Part shown: positions 27,666-38,206 of the stretch, piece after piece
How positions within the stretch are numbered: position 1 is the first letter of the stretch
Layout: each line of letters opens with the position of its first letter
From: Marinilabiliales bacterium
GTDB lineage: Bacteria; Bacteroidota; Bacteroidia; Bacteroidales; ML635J-15
DNA length: 48,479 bases
Reading direction: 5' to 3'
Assembly (NCBI GenBank): GCA_002869385.1
Contig: PKTB01000023.1
Coordinates: 132,741-181,219, forward strand
The notes under the pieces: generated by a model
Database searches by the model: none
What the model was told of the DNA's origin: nothing
Seen by the model: only the letters and a program-made list of their open reading frames with translations
Program-made: the position numbers and the translations under genes

Positions 27666-29498
27666 ATGATAAAAGGTTTTTTAATATTTCTATTTCTAGG
27701 TATCTCATTAGCATTACAATGTCAATCTGATAAATTGTTTGCTGAACTTGATAGTATACATGTTGATTCTGTTAATGAAGCAGAAAATGTTTGTAAATTG
27801 TTATTTAAATCAATTAATGAAGAATATAAGGGGCGTGAGGCATATGAAAAGTATAATGATGCAGGTTTAATATTATATTCTAAAAATTTATTGAGTCTTG
27901 CTAATGAAAGTTTTATATATGCATTAGATGTTGCAAATGATATTAAGGATAATGAATTAGTGGCCAGGACACAGTCAAATTTTGGAGTCATAAATGAGAT
28001 TCAAGGTAATTACTCACTTGCATTAGAGTATTATCAGTTATCATTAAATTCATTTATTGAGGTAGGAGATCACAAAAGCCAATCTTTGGTTTATAATAAT
28101 ATTGCAATAATTCATCAGGAGCTATGCAATAATGATGCAGCCTACAAAAACCTAGAGAAGTCTTATGAGTTGAAAACATATATAAATGATAGTGTTTTAA
28201 TTGCATCAGCTTTAAATAATTTTGGTGTATTTTATGAAGAGAACAGAATTATCCCTGACTCTGCTTTGTATTATTATCAAAAAGCACTTGAGATATATGT
28301 TGCGTTAGGCGATAAAAGTAATGAGGCTATATGTTTAAATAACATTGCATCCGTTTATTCAAAATTGGATAATTACGAAAAAGCACAAGAATATTTTAAT
28401 AGTTCTGTATCTCTTTTTAGGCAAAAAGGCGAAAAACTATGGTTAGGTAAAGCTTTATTATATCTAGGTCGATTAGAAAATGCATATGAGAATCATAAAG
28501 AAGCATTGGACTATTTGCTAGAAGCCAAGCAGTATCTATTCGATTATAACTATACCAATGGGATGATTGAAGTTGTTAACGAGCTTGCAAAAGCTTATTA
28601 TTCTAATGGTAAATACGAAGAAAGTGCAAGTGAGTATATATTGTTAGATTACTTGAAAGATTCTCTGTTAAATATCGACAAGCAAAATGAGATAAATGAG
28701 CTTGAAATAAAGTTTCAAACAACTCAGAAGCAACTACAAATTGATAAGCTTGTTCATGAGCAAGAAATTCAAAAGGGTAAATTGAGGCAAATACAGCTTA
28801 GCGCAATTGGATTAGGTTTAATTCTGGTTTTAGTAATAATTCTACTTTATATAAGGGGAAGACATCGAAAGTTACTGTTATTAAACAAGAATATCATGAT
28901 TAAGCAACAGCTTCTACAAAAACAGATGAACCCGCATTTCTTGTTTAATATATTAGCATCTATTCAATCATATATTTCTAAAAATGAAAGTTCAAAAGCT
29001 TCATCCTATTTGTCAAAATTTTCTGGTCTAACCCGAATGGTTTTGCAATCTTCGGCACAAGATAAGATACTTCTTTCGGAAGAGATTGAGCTGTTGAACA
29101 ATTATATAGAGTTAGAGAAGCTAAGAATGAATGAAGGATTTTATTTTGAGCTTATTATACAAGATAATCTTGAAGTTGATGATATTGAGATCCCGCCAAT
29201 GATGATTCAACCTTTTGTTGAGAATGCAATAAAGCATGGAGTTGCAAAAGTTAATAATGGTAAACTTATTATTCAAATAGTTTAAAAGGGCACAAGTATT
29301 CGATTTGAAATAAAGGATAATGGACCCGGATTAATGGAAAGAAAAACTTCAGAAAACAAGTTGCATAAATCTATGGCCATGAAGATTACAGCTGATAGAG
29401 CTATGATACTTGAACAAAAGTGGAAAAAGAAGGTTGAGATTTATTACGAAAATGTTGAAATAGGTACGAAAGTTGTAGTAAGCCTGCCAGAAATTTAA
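27666..29498 (+). CDS. TPR-containing LytS-type sensor histidine kinase (in-frame TAA)
   Basis: 610 codons with TAA at 29283-29285. Signal peptide (MIKGFLIFLFLGISLALQC); a periplasmic TPR solenoid of about six repeats (residues about 30-340, e.g. LEYYQLSLNSFIEVGD); a coiled linker; one membrane helix (IGLGLILVLVIILLYI); then the kinase core. The phosphoacceptor is H424 in QMNPHFLFN, and the N-box is MIQPFVENAIKHG. The G-box (FEIKDNGPGL) lies after the stop. As written the ATP-binding lid would be missing. The regulator gene follows after 6 bp, so the two form a cognate pair. By family knowledge the TPR region probably senses a periplasmic or protein signal. Confidence 0.88.
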
Positions 29499-29504
29499 AG
29501 AAAT

Positions 29505-30247
29505 ATGAAGCTTGCATTAATTGATGATGATAGTAATATTAGAGGTTTGTACAAAAGAATTATTGAGAATCATTTTTCCGATACATTCGAAGTTTATGAA
29601 GCTGATAGTGTGAAAAGTGGTGTAGATTTACTTAAAAACACCTCAATAGATTTACTAGTATTAGATATAGATCTAGGTGACGGTACTGGCTTTGATGTTT
29701 TACAAGCTGTAAAGCCCTATGATTTCACTCTTATCTTTTCTACTGCATTTAATGAATTTGCAATTAAGGCTTTCAAATTTTCAGCATTAGATTATATTCT
29801 GAAACCTGTCGAAGAAAACGAGTTTTGTCAGGCAATAGAAAAGGCAATTAGAGTTAATGAGAAGGAAAACTTAGAAATTCAACTTAGGAACTTTTTTGAT
29901 AATTATGAAAAGAAAAATGACTCCCGAAAATTAGTCTTAAAAACGGTAGGAGAGTTGCATATTATTGATATTAATGATATTGCTTTTTGCAAAAGTGATA
30001 ATTCATATACAACATTTAGTTTTTTTAATGCAGATGATATTATAGTTTAAAGAAGTATGAAAGAATTTGAAGATATCCTTACAAACTTTAATTTTTTTCG
30101 ACCACATACTTCTTACTTAGTAAATCTTAATTATATAAAAAAATTGGACAAATCTGATGGGGGATTTCTAATATTAAAAAATGGTAAAGAAATTCCTGTC
30201 TCACAGAGAAAAAAAATAAGCTAATAAAAGTTCTTGAAGAATTATAA
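29505..30247 (+). CDS. LytTR-family response regulator (in-frame TAA and a probable frameshift)
   Basis: The receiver domain (residues 1-120) has the acidic pair in LIDDDS, phospho-acceptor D54 (VLDIDLGDG), and Lys in LKPVEENEF. The LytTR DNA-binding domain follows (KTVGELHIIDINDI ... FFRPHTSYLVNL). TAA at 30048-30050 sits where LytTR domains normally have Ser (I-V-S-R-S-M-K-E-F). Near the end, eight A at 30209-30216 appear one short. With one more A the frame would continue as NKLIKVLEEL to a TAA at 30245-30247, matching the usual LytTR ending; without it the protein ends after KKIS. This is the partner of the upstream kinase. As written it would lack most of the DNA-binding domain. Confidence 0.82.
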
Positions 30248-30341
30248 CGTCTTTTTATCTCATTTTCAATCGAATTTAGTGCAGATTCAAGCTGAAACAT
30301 CTCAGTCTCAAGTTTAATGAATTTCTATTGTGGTACTGTAT

Positions 30342-30349
30342 TACCTTTG
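30342..30349 (+). promoter_or_regulatory. Possible -7 box
   Basis: TACCTTTG fits TAnnTTTG, 15 bp before the ATG at 30365. No TTTG is seen at the standard -33 spacing. Confidence 0.45.
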
Positions 30350-30364
30350 TGCTAAATAAATCTT

Positions 30365-32038
30365 ATGAAAATGAAAAAAATATTTCTTTTTATTCCTGCA
30401 TTGTTGTTAGGAATGCTGTAATTCTCTCAATCTTGGGAGTGGGTAAATAAAGGTGCAAATTCAAATACAGATATTTCAGCAGATATTTGTGTTGATGGTA
30501 ACGGAAATCTTATTGCTATTGGTGAAAGTAATTCAGATATTAGTTTTGGCTCAAATAACTTAGTGTCATCAAGTACTGAGTTTGGGTTTATGGTTAAATA
30601 TAGTGCAACGGGTGAAACTCTATGGGCAAAGAAAATTTATGATTCTGAATATCAGACTACTAATTTACTATCAGTTGTATCGGATAATGATGGAAGCTTT
30701 GTAATTGTTGGAGAGTTTGAAAATACAATAAATGTGGCAGGATCTGAAATTACATCATCAGGTAATCAGGATATCTTTATTTTGAAGTTTGATGAAAGTG
30801 GGAATCTGGATTGGATAAAAACAGGAGGAGGGGATAACGACGATGCAGTCTATGATGTTGTAAGTGATGGCGAGAACTTTTATGTAATTGCTGATTTTAT
30901 TGATAATGCAAGTTATGGTTCATTTGATGTCGAAGCGGAGAGTGTTAATTTAAGTATGGAGATTTCTGTTATTAAGTACTCAGCTGAAGGCGACGAGGTG
31001 TGGGTTACAACAGCTGGTGGAATTAGTTATGACAATCCAACGAGTATTGCATATGATGGTACAAATCTTTACATTACCGGCTACTTCTCTAGTGTGGATG
31101 CAGATTTTGGCTCAACTGTTTTACATTGCGATGGTGTAACAAATATATTTCTAGCAAAGTTAAATCCAAGTTCAGGTAGTTTTATTTGGGCAAAAGACTT
31201 TGTGACAGATTTAAGTGTAGTTAGTTATCTTGATAAAGAATGGATGCATGTTGTGGCTGACGAATCATCTGTTTATATGGCAGGATATTATAATAATGAT
31301 TTAACATTAGATGAAACCACTACATTAAATAATGAAGGTGATATCGCATTTATTTCGAGTTTCACAAATAGCGGTGTTTTAAACTGGGTAAAAGAAGTTG
31401 AGGCTGGTGATGGAACTCCATATATTACATCAGTTTCTTTAAATGAGGGGAACTTGTTTTTTGTTGGTGATTATACTAATTCTGTAAATATTGATGAATT
31501 TGAAATGATTGGAACACAAGCTGGAGGATATTTTCCTTATTTGACAAATGCTTATATATTTTCTCTAAACACTGATGGAACAGTAAATTGGGGAAAATCA
31601 GTGGATGCTTATTATGGAGCCTCCTATGACGCAGGTAACGTTAGTATTAATAGTGTTGTATCATTTGAGAACTCTGTTTATACTGGAGGAACATTTTCAA
31701 AAGAAATTCATCTTGATGGTTTTGTAATTGATGCATCTAGCTCAGTTGATGTTTTTTATGGTGAAATTGATAAAAATGGTAATGCTGTAGATCAATTAGA
31801 TATTCAATCTAATATTCATATTTATCCTAACCCAACATCAGATTATATAATGTTTAACTATAACAAAAAAAATAATTATTCTTATAAGTTGGTTAATGTA
31901 AATGGTGATATTATAGCTTCAGAATCTGATATATGTGGCGAATGTATTATTGATATGCAGAGCAATCCATCAGGAGTATATTTTATATATGTTAATTCTG
32001 ATAACGGAACCGATGTATGTAAAATAATAAAGTTATAG
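30365..32038 (+). CDS. Secreted beta-propeller-like protein with T9SS sorting domain (in-frame TAA in signal peptide)
   Basis: 557 codons with TAA at 30419-30421, codon 19. The signal peptide MKMKKIFLFIPALLLGML is cut by the stop just before FSQSWEWV, the expected cleavage region. The mature part repeats a unit of about 50-60 residues built on G-N-L-x-W-x-K and V-G-x-F/Y (e.g. SGNLDWIKTGGG, SGSFIWAKDF, GVLNWVKEV, GTVNWGKSV), like SBBP/propeller-type repeats. The end is a T9SS sorting domain (IHIYPNPTSDYIMF ... SNPSGVYFIYV ... CKIIKL). Without the stop this would be an ordinary exported surface protein; with it, a downstream start (e.g. 30563) would give a product without a signal peptide. Confidence 0.82.
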
Positions 32039-32055
32039 TTGATAATAATCTTCAG

Positions 32056-32081
32056 AAAGGCCACTTATGTGGCTTTTTTTT
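32056..32081 (+). terminator. Rho-independent terminator
   Basis: A stem AAAGGCCAC/GTGGCTTT (one bulged G) with a TTAT loop is followed by a T run to 32081. Confidence 0.85.
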
Positions 32082-32131
32082 GATAAGTGTAGTATTATTT
32101 CATGATTTTATGCTTTTACACTAATATTTAA

Positions 32132-32139
32132 TATTTTTG
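32132..32139 (+). promoter_or_regulatory. Possible -7 box for the cupin gene
   Basis: TATTTTTG fits TAnnTTTG, 20 bp before ATG 32160. Confidence 0.4.
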
Positions 32140-32159
32140 AATAAACTTATTATGGAAAT

Positions 32160-32642
32160 ATGAATGCAAATCAGATAATATTGCAACTTAATTTGCAAAA
32201 ACACCCCGAAGGAGGTTATTACAAAGAAACTTACCGTGACGATAGGATTGTTAGTTTTGATAAAGGAGAGGAGCGTAGTGCATCCACTGCAATCTACTAT
32301 ATGTTAATTGGTAAGGATAAGTCTCATTTTCATAAAGTTGCTTCTGACGAGTTATGGTTTTTTCATAAAGGTGAAACAATTGAAATTTTTATCATAGAAG
32401 ATGATGGAAGTATGCGTGTGGAATTACTTGGAAATAGTATTGAAGATGGTGAAAGTCCTCAGGTAATTGTAAAACGGAATCAGTGGTTTGCTGCAAAAAT
32501 AAAGTCGGGAAAGGGGTATTCTATTGTAAGTTGTACTGTTGCACCGGGATTTGAATTTAAAGATTTTGAATTAGCGGATAAAAACTACTTATTAAAGCAA
32601 TATCCAAAACTACAATCAATTATAGAAGATCTGTCTTTGTAA
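32160..32642 (+). CDS. Cupin, DUF985 (Cupin_5) family
   Basis: 160 residues. It opens with LNLQKHPEGGYYKETYR, the conserved P-E-G-G-x-Y/F start of the DUF985 cupins, followed by STAIYYML, SHFHKVASDELWFFHKGE (cupin motif 1 with His/Glu) and GFEFKDFELAD at the end. It is cytosolic and single-domain, of normal family length. The family is structurally characterised but its reaction is not firmly known; sugar or small-molecule binding is possible. It stands alone between a terminator and a hairpin repeat. Confidence 0.88.
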   Translation: MNANQIILQLNLQKHPEGGYYKETYRDDRIVSFDKGEERSASTAIYYMLIGKDKSHFHKVASDELWFFHKGETIEIFIIEDDGSMRVELLGNSIEDGESPQVIVKRNQWFAAKIKSGKGYSIVSCTVAPGFEFKDFELADKNYLLKQYPKLQSIIEDLSL

Positions 32643-32683
32643 AATAGCCGCGAATTCATGAATGGAAATTTATAAGCTATTTT

Positions 32684-32725
32684 TATGTTGTTAGAACGCG
32701 ATCGGAGTCACACTCTAACAACATA
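32684..32725. repeat. Perfect 12-bp inverted repeat with 18-nt loop
   Basis: TATGTTGTTAGA (32684-32695) is the exact complement of TCTAACAACATA (32714-32725). The loop is unusually GC-rich for this AT-rich region (ACGCGATCGGAGTCACAC). There is no T run, so it is a poor terminator; it looks like a REP-type palindrome or a protein-binding site. Confidence 0.6.
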
Positions 32726-32789
32726 AACAAGAGAATTTTTATATGAGAAGAATATTTATTTTATTAAATTTGAGGATAAGTATAGAAAT

Positions 32790-33308
32790 ATGAAAACAAG
32801 AATCGCATTATTACTATTCCTAATAACAATTACATCTTTTTCGTGTACTACCAAAATAAATGAGTCTGAAATAGAAAAAGGAGATTCGCGTTTTGAAGTA
32901 AATAACCTGCTAGATAACTGGCATAAAGATGCTGCAGAAACTAATCTTAATGATTATTTCTCGTTAATGCATGACGATTTCGTGTTTATTGGTACAGATG
33001 GTACTGAAAATTGGGATAAGGAATCGTTTTATGAATTTTGCAAACCATACTTTGAGCAGGGTAGAGCATGGGATTTTAAAGTTCTTGAGAGGAATATATA
33101 TTTTAATAATAACGAAGACTTTGCATGGTTTGACGAGATTTTGGATACTGATTTAGGTCCTTGCCGTGGGACAGGAGTTATTGAAAATATTGACGGAGAA
33201 TGGTTATTGCATCAATATGTATTATCAATGCTTGTAGATAATGATGATGTTAGGGAAGTGTTGGAATTGAAATTTGAACGTGATTCAGTATTACTTAGCA
33301 ATTTCTAA
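32790..33308 (+). CDS. NTF2/SnoaL-like lipoprotein
   Basis: 172 residues. The N-terminus MKTRIALLLFLITITSFSC is a lipoprotein signal with Cys 19. The rest fits an NTF2-like (SnoaL) cone fold: a first helix (VNNLLDNWHKDAAETNLNDYFSLMHDDFVFIGTDG), then DWKVLERN-type strands and a buried pocket end (GEWLLHQYVLSML). These domains often bind small molecules or act as hydrolase/isomerase scaffolds; no catalytic set is obvious. The 3' end overlaps the convergent beta-helix gene by 18 bp. Confidence 0.75.
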   Translation: MKTRIALLLFLITITSFSCTTKINESEIEKGDSRFEVNNLLDNWHKDAAETNLNDYFSLMHDDFVFIGTDGTENWDKESFYEFCKPYFEQGRAWDFKVLERNIYFNNNEDFAWFDEILDTDLGPCRGTGVIENIDGEWLLHQYVLSMLVDNDDVREVLELKFERDSVLLSNF

Positions 33309-35336
33309 TTTATAAACTTCAGTTTTAAGATCATTAGTGATTTTCACAAAGTAGATTCCTTCAGATAATTTACTGATATCTATTGATTGTAGTATACCTT
33401 TTGTCTGTTTTATCAATAATTGTGAACTTGAATTGTAAATTTCAACAACAAAGTTTTTATTTGCCTCAACATATAAAATATCTGATGCAGGATTTGGATA
33501 AATTCTAAAACTATTATCTGTCTTAATATTTGATATTTCTGCAACTGTTGTAGAGCTTTGTGTAATAGAAAATTCTGAAGTATTGTTATCCTTGTCAATT
33601 GCTAGAGTCGTAATAAAACCTTCGGGACTTGAGGCCTCAACCGGAAGAGTAACAAACCAGTTTCCTGATGCATCAGGATTTACACTAGTTATATATTCTG
33701 TTGCTTGTCCATGACCACTTTCATGAGGTTCCGCGGCAAATATTTGAATCTCGCAAAGTTCAGGATCGGGTGTGTCTAAATGTCCTGTAATGTTAGTCTG
33801 GCCCAAACCCCAGCTATATGTTAATTCTGTAATTTCAGGGAAGTTCATACCTTGATTTGCTCCTTCATCAATGTCTCCATCATCATTTACGTTTACCCCG
33901 GGAGGAAACAGATCGATTCCCAGTCCTTCGTTCTCGTAAATTGCATTATGTGATATAAGGTGATTGTCATCGTTGTCAAACATGATATAAACTCCATTAC
34001 CTCCATTATATGCAATTGTGTTAGCAGTTTCCTCAGAACCACCTATCAGAGTATATTTAGGACCTTGTGAGATTCTAATGCAATCACTGGCATTACCAAG
34101 AGGATTGTTATTTTTATCAACTCCAATTTTGTTATTGATTATTTTTGTGCTGTCACAACCTGTTATATTAATGTAAATACCTTGCTGCAGATTACCTGAA
34201 ATAATATTGTTATCGATAATGTGTTTAAAGGCAGCCCCGTCAACTACAATACCTATAGCATTAGGAATTGCAGATGTCCCTTCTATGTCTGTTCCTATGA
34301 GGTTTCCTCTTACAATATTTGAATTTGTTCCCATATTATAAATGAATACTCCATAAGCAGAATTTCCGGAAAGAATATTACGTTCAGCTTCAGTATCACC
34401 GCCCAGAATATTGTTGTATGAGCCATCATCAAAAAGTAATCCATAGGTGTTAGGAATAGCAAGAGTACCACTTATATCTGTTCCTATTAGGTTCCCTGCA
34501 ACAATGTTCCCTTCAGCACCTGCACCAAATATTGGAATTCCGTATGCTACATTTCCCGAAACCAGATTTCCCTGATTTTCTTCAGCACCACCGATATTAT
34601 TATATTTTGCAGCTCCTTCAAGACTTATCCCGTCATAATTTGGAATTGCAGATGTCCCTGTTCTGTCAACGCCTACATAATTGTTATAAACATTACAGTA
34701 TTCTACGTCCAAAAGGCGAATACCGATATGTTCATTTCCTGAAATGATATTTCTGTCATCTAAATTTGTTCCTCCAACATAGTTATAATCAGCACCTGTG
34801 ATAATTTCTACACCTATATAATTTCCATCAGCTTGAGTAGCATTATGATTTGTACCAATATAACATCCTGTAATTGAGTTGTTTATACAAGAGTTGCCAG
34901 TCATTTGAATGCCATATATAAAACCACTTATAATAAATCCTTTAATTTCAATTTCGGATGCATTTATAATGCTAAAACAAAAATTGACAGCCTGTGAATT
35001 ACCATTCAGATAAATTTCGGGTCCGTTAGGATTTGTGTTTCCTTGATTTGTTGTTTGTGTTGTCCCATCTATAATAATGTCATTCTTAATAATGTAATCA
35101 AATGTTGTTGCAGGTGTGATTGTCCAGACACCGGTTTCAGAGTCATAATTGGTGTCTGTAGTCGGGATATTAAAATTTATTGAGTGTGGCCCATTTGTAA
35201 ATGCTGCCATTTGCAAAGCATAGCGCAGTGAACCAGTTCCCGAATCATTGGTGTTTGTAACAACAAAATCTGTTGCAAAAATAGGAATGCATATGGCAAG
35301 TGAAATTATTATTATTAGCGATTTCTTAAGATTCAT
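33291..35336 (-). CDS. Right-handed parallel beta-helix protein with T9SS sorting domain
   Basis: 681 residues, intact. Signal peptide, then FVVTNTNDSGTGSLRYAL, the typical start of CSLREA-type beta-helix proteins. About five repeats of the I-G-T-D-x-x-G-T-x-A-I-P-N / N-I-I-S-G-N type follow (residues about 150-440), forming a beta-helix ladder. Then come a beta-sandwich (CEIQIFAAEPHESG) and a T9SS sorting domain (FRIYPNPASDILYVEA ... LSEGIYFVKI). It is probably a surface adhesin or a polysaccharide-binding or polysaccharide-degrading protein; no lyase catalytic residues are recognisable. It starts 1 bp after the stop of a longer paralogue, so they are likely co-transcribed duplicates. Confidence 0.88.
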   Translation of the reverse strand: MNLKKSLIIIISLAICIPIFATDFVVTNTNDSGTGSLRYALQMAAFTNGPHSINFNIPTTDTNYDSETGVWTITPATTFDYIIKNDIIIDGTTQTTNQGNTNPNGPEIYLNGNSQAVNFCFSIINASEIEIKGFIISGFIYGIQMTGNSCINNSITGCYIGTNHNATQADGNYIGVEIITGADYNYVGGTNLDDRNIISGNEHIGIRLLDVEYCNVYNNYVGVDRTGTSAIPNYDGISLEGAAKYNNIGGAEENQGNLVSGNVAYGIPIFGAGAEGNIVAGNLIGTDISGTLAIPNTYGLLFDDGSYNNILGGDTEAERNILSGNSAYGVFIYNMGTNSNIVRGNLIGTDIEGTSAIPNAIGIVVDGAAFKHIIDNNIISGNLQQGIYINITGCDSTKIINNKIGVDKNNNPLGNASDCIRISQGPKYTLIGGSEETANTIAYNGGNGVYIMFDNDDNHLISHNAIYENEGLGIDLFPPGVNVNDDGDIDEGANQGMNFPEITELTYSWGLGQTNITGHLDTPDPELCEIQIFAAEPHESGHGQATEYITSVNPDASGNWFVTLPVEASSPEGFITTLAIDKDNNTSEFSITQSSTTVAEISNIKTDNSFRIYPNPASDILYVEANKNFVVEIYNSSSQLLIKQTKGILQSIDISKLSEGIYFVKITNDLKTEVYKLEIAK

Positions 35337-35337
35337 T

Positions 35338-38109
35338 TTAATAATCTATAATTAGTTTTTGAATATCTTCTTCTCCTGAAGATAGGGTAGTTTTAATAAA
35401 GAAAATTCCGTTGCTGAGATTTAGTTTTGTCAAATTACAATGCACGATAGAGCTATTATCATCAGTAAGATTTGTAATTTTTCTTCCGGTATAATCTAAA
35501 AGCTCAATTTTCACAAAGCTGTTTTCCTGAATCTGTATATTGAGTTTTCCATTACATGGATTTGGAAAAATACTGACAGTTGATAAGAGGTTTTGCGTTT
35601 CGAATTTTGTATAATGATTGAAATTTTCAGAAAATTCAGATGTGTTGCCATATTCATCAATTGCAACGGATGTAATCATTTCCCCACCTATACCATCATT
35701 ACATTGTACAATCAAGTAACCGGTTTCGTCGGGATAGGCAGTTGCAATGTAGTTTTTACCTTGGCCGTGTGTAATTGAGCCATCAAAATCAAGTGATAAA
35801 ATCTCCACAATGCAGGTTTCGGGATTTTCAGTATCAATTTGGCCTTCAATTACAGAAACCCATAATTCTGGATTAAACCAGTTATCTGTAATTACAGGAT
35901 AATTCATTAATTGATTTGGGCCAGTATCAGAATCTCCTACATCATTTGCGTTTACTCCAGCCGGAAAAATGTCAATTCCTAGATACTCGTTATCAAAAAT
36001 AGAGTTTCCTGATATTCTGTTCCTTATGCTTCAAGAATCCATTATTACTATCCCGCATGAATCGTTAAATGCAATAATGTTGGGTTCTTCTATTGTTCCG
36101 ATTGTATTATTATTTGATCCTGCTGTTATTGCAATTCCACAGGCATTGTTCCCAAGATCTGTTTCTGTATCAATTCCTGTTCCGATGAAATTACCTGTAA
36201 TTATTGTACTGTCAGAAGATTCTGTTAAAACAATTCCAAATGTTTTATTTCCAGAGATAACATTATTATTTATTTGAGTTCCTGTAACCAGATTGCTCAC
36301 ACCAATACCAAAACCATTAGAGATTGAATCGTTTCCTGAATAATCAGTGCCGATAAAGTTTCCGATAATCTGGTTGTAATCAGTCCCGTTATCTGATATT
36401 TCAATTCCTCCGTATCGATTCCCAGAAAAGATATTTCTGTCACCAGTATTTTCTCCACCAATGATATTTGATTTGGCTCCACCTCCGATAAGTAGTCCTA
36501 CATCATTAGGGATTGAGTCTGTTGCATCATGATTTGTGCCAACAAGATTACCTCTAAAATGATTATAATTGCTGCCTGTTGTTACAATAAATAGTCCGTA
36601 ACTTATATTTCCTGACAGGAGGTTTTGTTCTATAATATTGTTGTTTGAAGCATCATCAACACATATTCCGGTAGCATTTGGAATAGAGTAGGAGCCACTT
36701 ACATCGGTTCCAATATAGTTGCCACAAATATTATTTTCAGAAACTTGTCCATAATAAATTGCTCCGTAGACTCTATTGCCGGATATTATATTTCGTTCAC
36801 CTTCGGTTTCTCCACCAATGACATTATATTTCGAGACAGTGTTTATTTCTACTCCGTTGGCCTGTATTAAAGAGTCACCTTCGATATAAAATGCATCTGT
36901 CCCAAGTGAGTTTGTGCCTATATAATTTCCTGATACTTTATTGCTATCAGATGCTTCTATATATACACCTATTTCCCAGTTTGCTGAAATAATATTTCTT
37001 TCTTCCGGTGTGGATCCTCCAACAGTATTTTTGTCAGCATCAGCCTTGATTATTACACCATAATGATTGCTTAGAGCAAGCTCTCCTGAAATATCTGTAC
37101 CAATATAATTTCCAATGATAAGATTGTTATTTGCTCCTGTTCCGTTTAAAACAACACCGGCAGCAGTATTTCCTGAAATCAGATTTCTTTTCTCACTTGT
37201 AATTCCCCCAATTGTATTATCAGATGATGAAATTACAAGTATCCCATTTCCATTTGGTAAAGTATCAGTACCTGTAATATCTGAACCTATATAATTACCA
37301 ATGATAATATTATTATAAGATTCAACCCCATAAATTGTCATACCCGAATCAGTATTCCCTGAAATAACATTCCTATCTTCTTCAGTATTTCCTCCAATTT
37401 GCATATTATATGAACTTTCCAGAAGAATGCCTGTCGGATTTGCCAAGATATCTACACCAGTTCTATCTGTTCCAATTAGGTTGCCATAAATATTGCAGTC
37501 ATGGGCTTCTGAAGAAACAATTCCTCCGGCAGAATTTCCAGATATAAGATTTCCCCAGATATCTATATTATATGCATTTCCACCAATTGCTATCCCGTAT
37601 TCATTTGGAGACACTTCTGTTCCAATTTCATTAGTTCCAATGTAATTTTCAGTTATAGTAATTCCGTTTGCCATTGTTCCGTATATCTGGATTGCATATT
37701 CAAAATTGCTAATGTTTAGATTACTAATGCTGCAATTTGGGCTTACGATTCTAAATGCATATTCAATTGTTGTGCTTGTTTGGATTCGGATTTCAGGTCC
37801 GTTTATATTTGTATTGCCAATATATGTTTGTTGTGAGCTGCCATCAATGCTTACAGAAGGATAACTAATCATAGGTAAAGCAGATAGTATGTCTATTATC
37901 CAAACTCCTGTTTCAGAATTATAATTAGGATCAGAAAGTTCAAGATTAAATATTATAGCATCAATTCCTATCGGTGAGCTGTTTGTTTGGATTATAGCCT
38001 CCCTTAAAGACCCTGGACCTGAGTCATTAGTATTTGTTACATAGTAATCAGTACCAAATAATAAAATTGATATAAAGATAAATAGGCTTGTACAAATAGT
38101 AGTTTTCAT
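35338..38109 (-). CDS. Large right-handed beta-helix protein with T9SS sorting domain (in-frame TGA)
   Basis: 924 codons with TGA at 36031-36033. Signal peptide, YYVTNTNDSGPGSLREAI start, about nine copies of the G-N-Y-I-G-T-D-x-x-G-T ... P-N / R-N-I-I-S-G-N repeat, a beta-sandwich (ETCIVEILSLDFDGS) and a T9SS sorting domain (VSIFPNPCNGKLNIQI ... LSNGIFFIKT). The TGA lies in the last helix turns between IVIMDS and SIRNRISGNSIF; a Gly (GGA) would fit. As written the product would lose the sandwich and the export domain. It is paralogous to the downstream gene. Confidence 0.88.
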
Positions 38110-38131
38110 TTCCTGAGTAAAAGTACCAAAG

Positions 38132-38139
38132 CAAAATTA
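38132..38139 (-). promoter_or_regulatory. Probable -7 box for the beta-helix pair
   Basis: The minus strand reads TAATTTTG (TAnnTTTG), 22 bp upstream of the ATG at 38109. Confidence 0.45.
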
Positions 38140-38206
38140 CTAAAAAGATTTTAAACGGAGTTTATAATAGAAATATTAGAAATTGTTTGTTGTAATTTGA
38201 TGATAT

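Noticed and set aside
36031..36277. Plus-strand reading frames inside the beta-helix, C25 and suf genes
   Set aside because: They lie opposite conserved coding sequence, have no start signals or recognisable domains, and reflect the complementary strand of repetitive or AT-rich genes.
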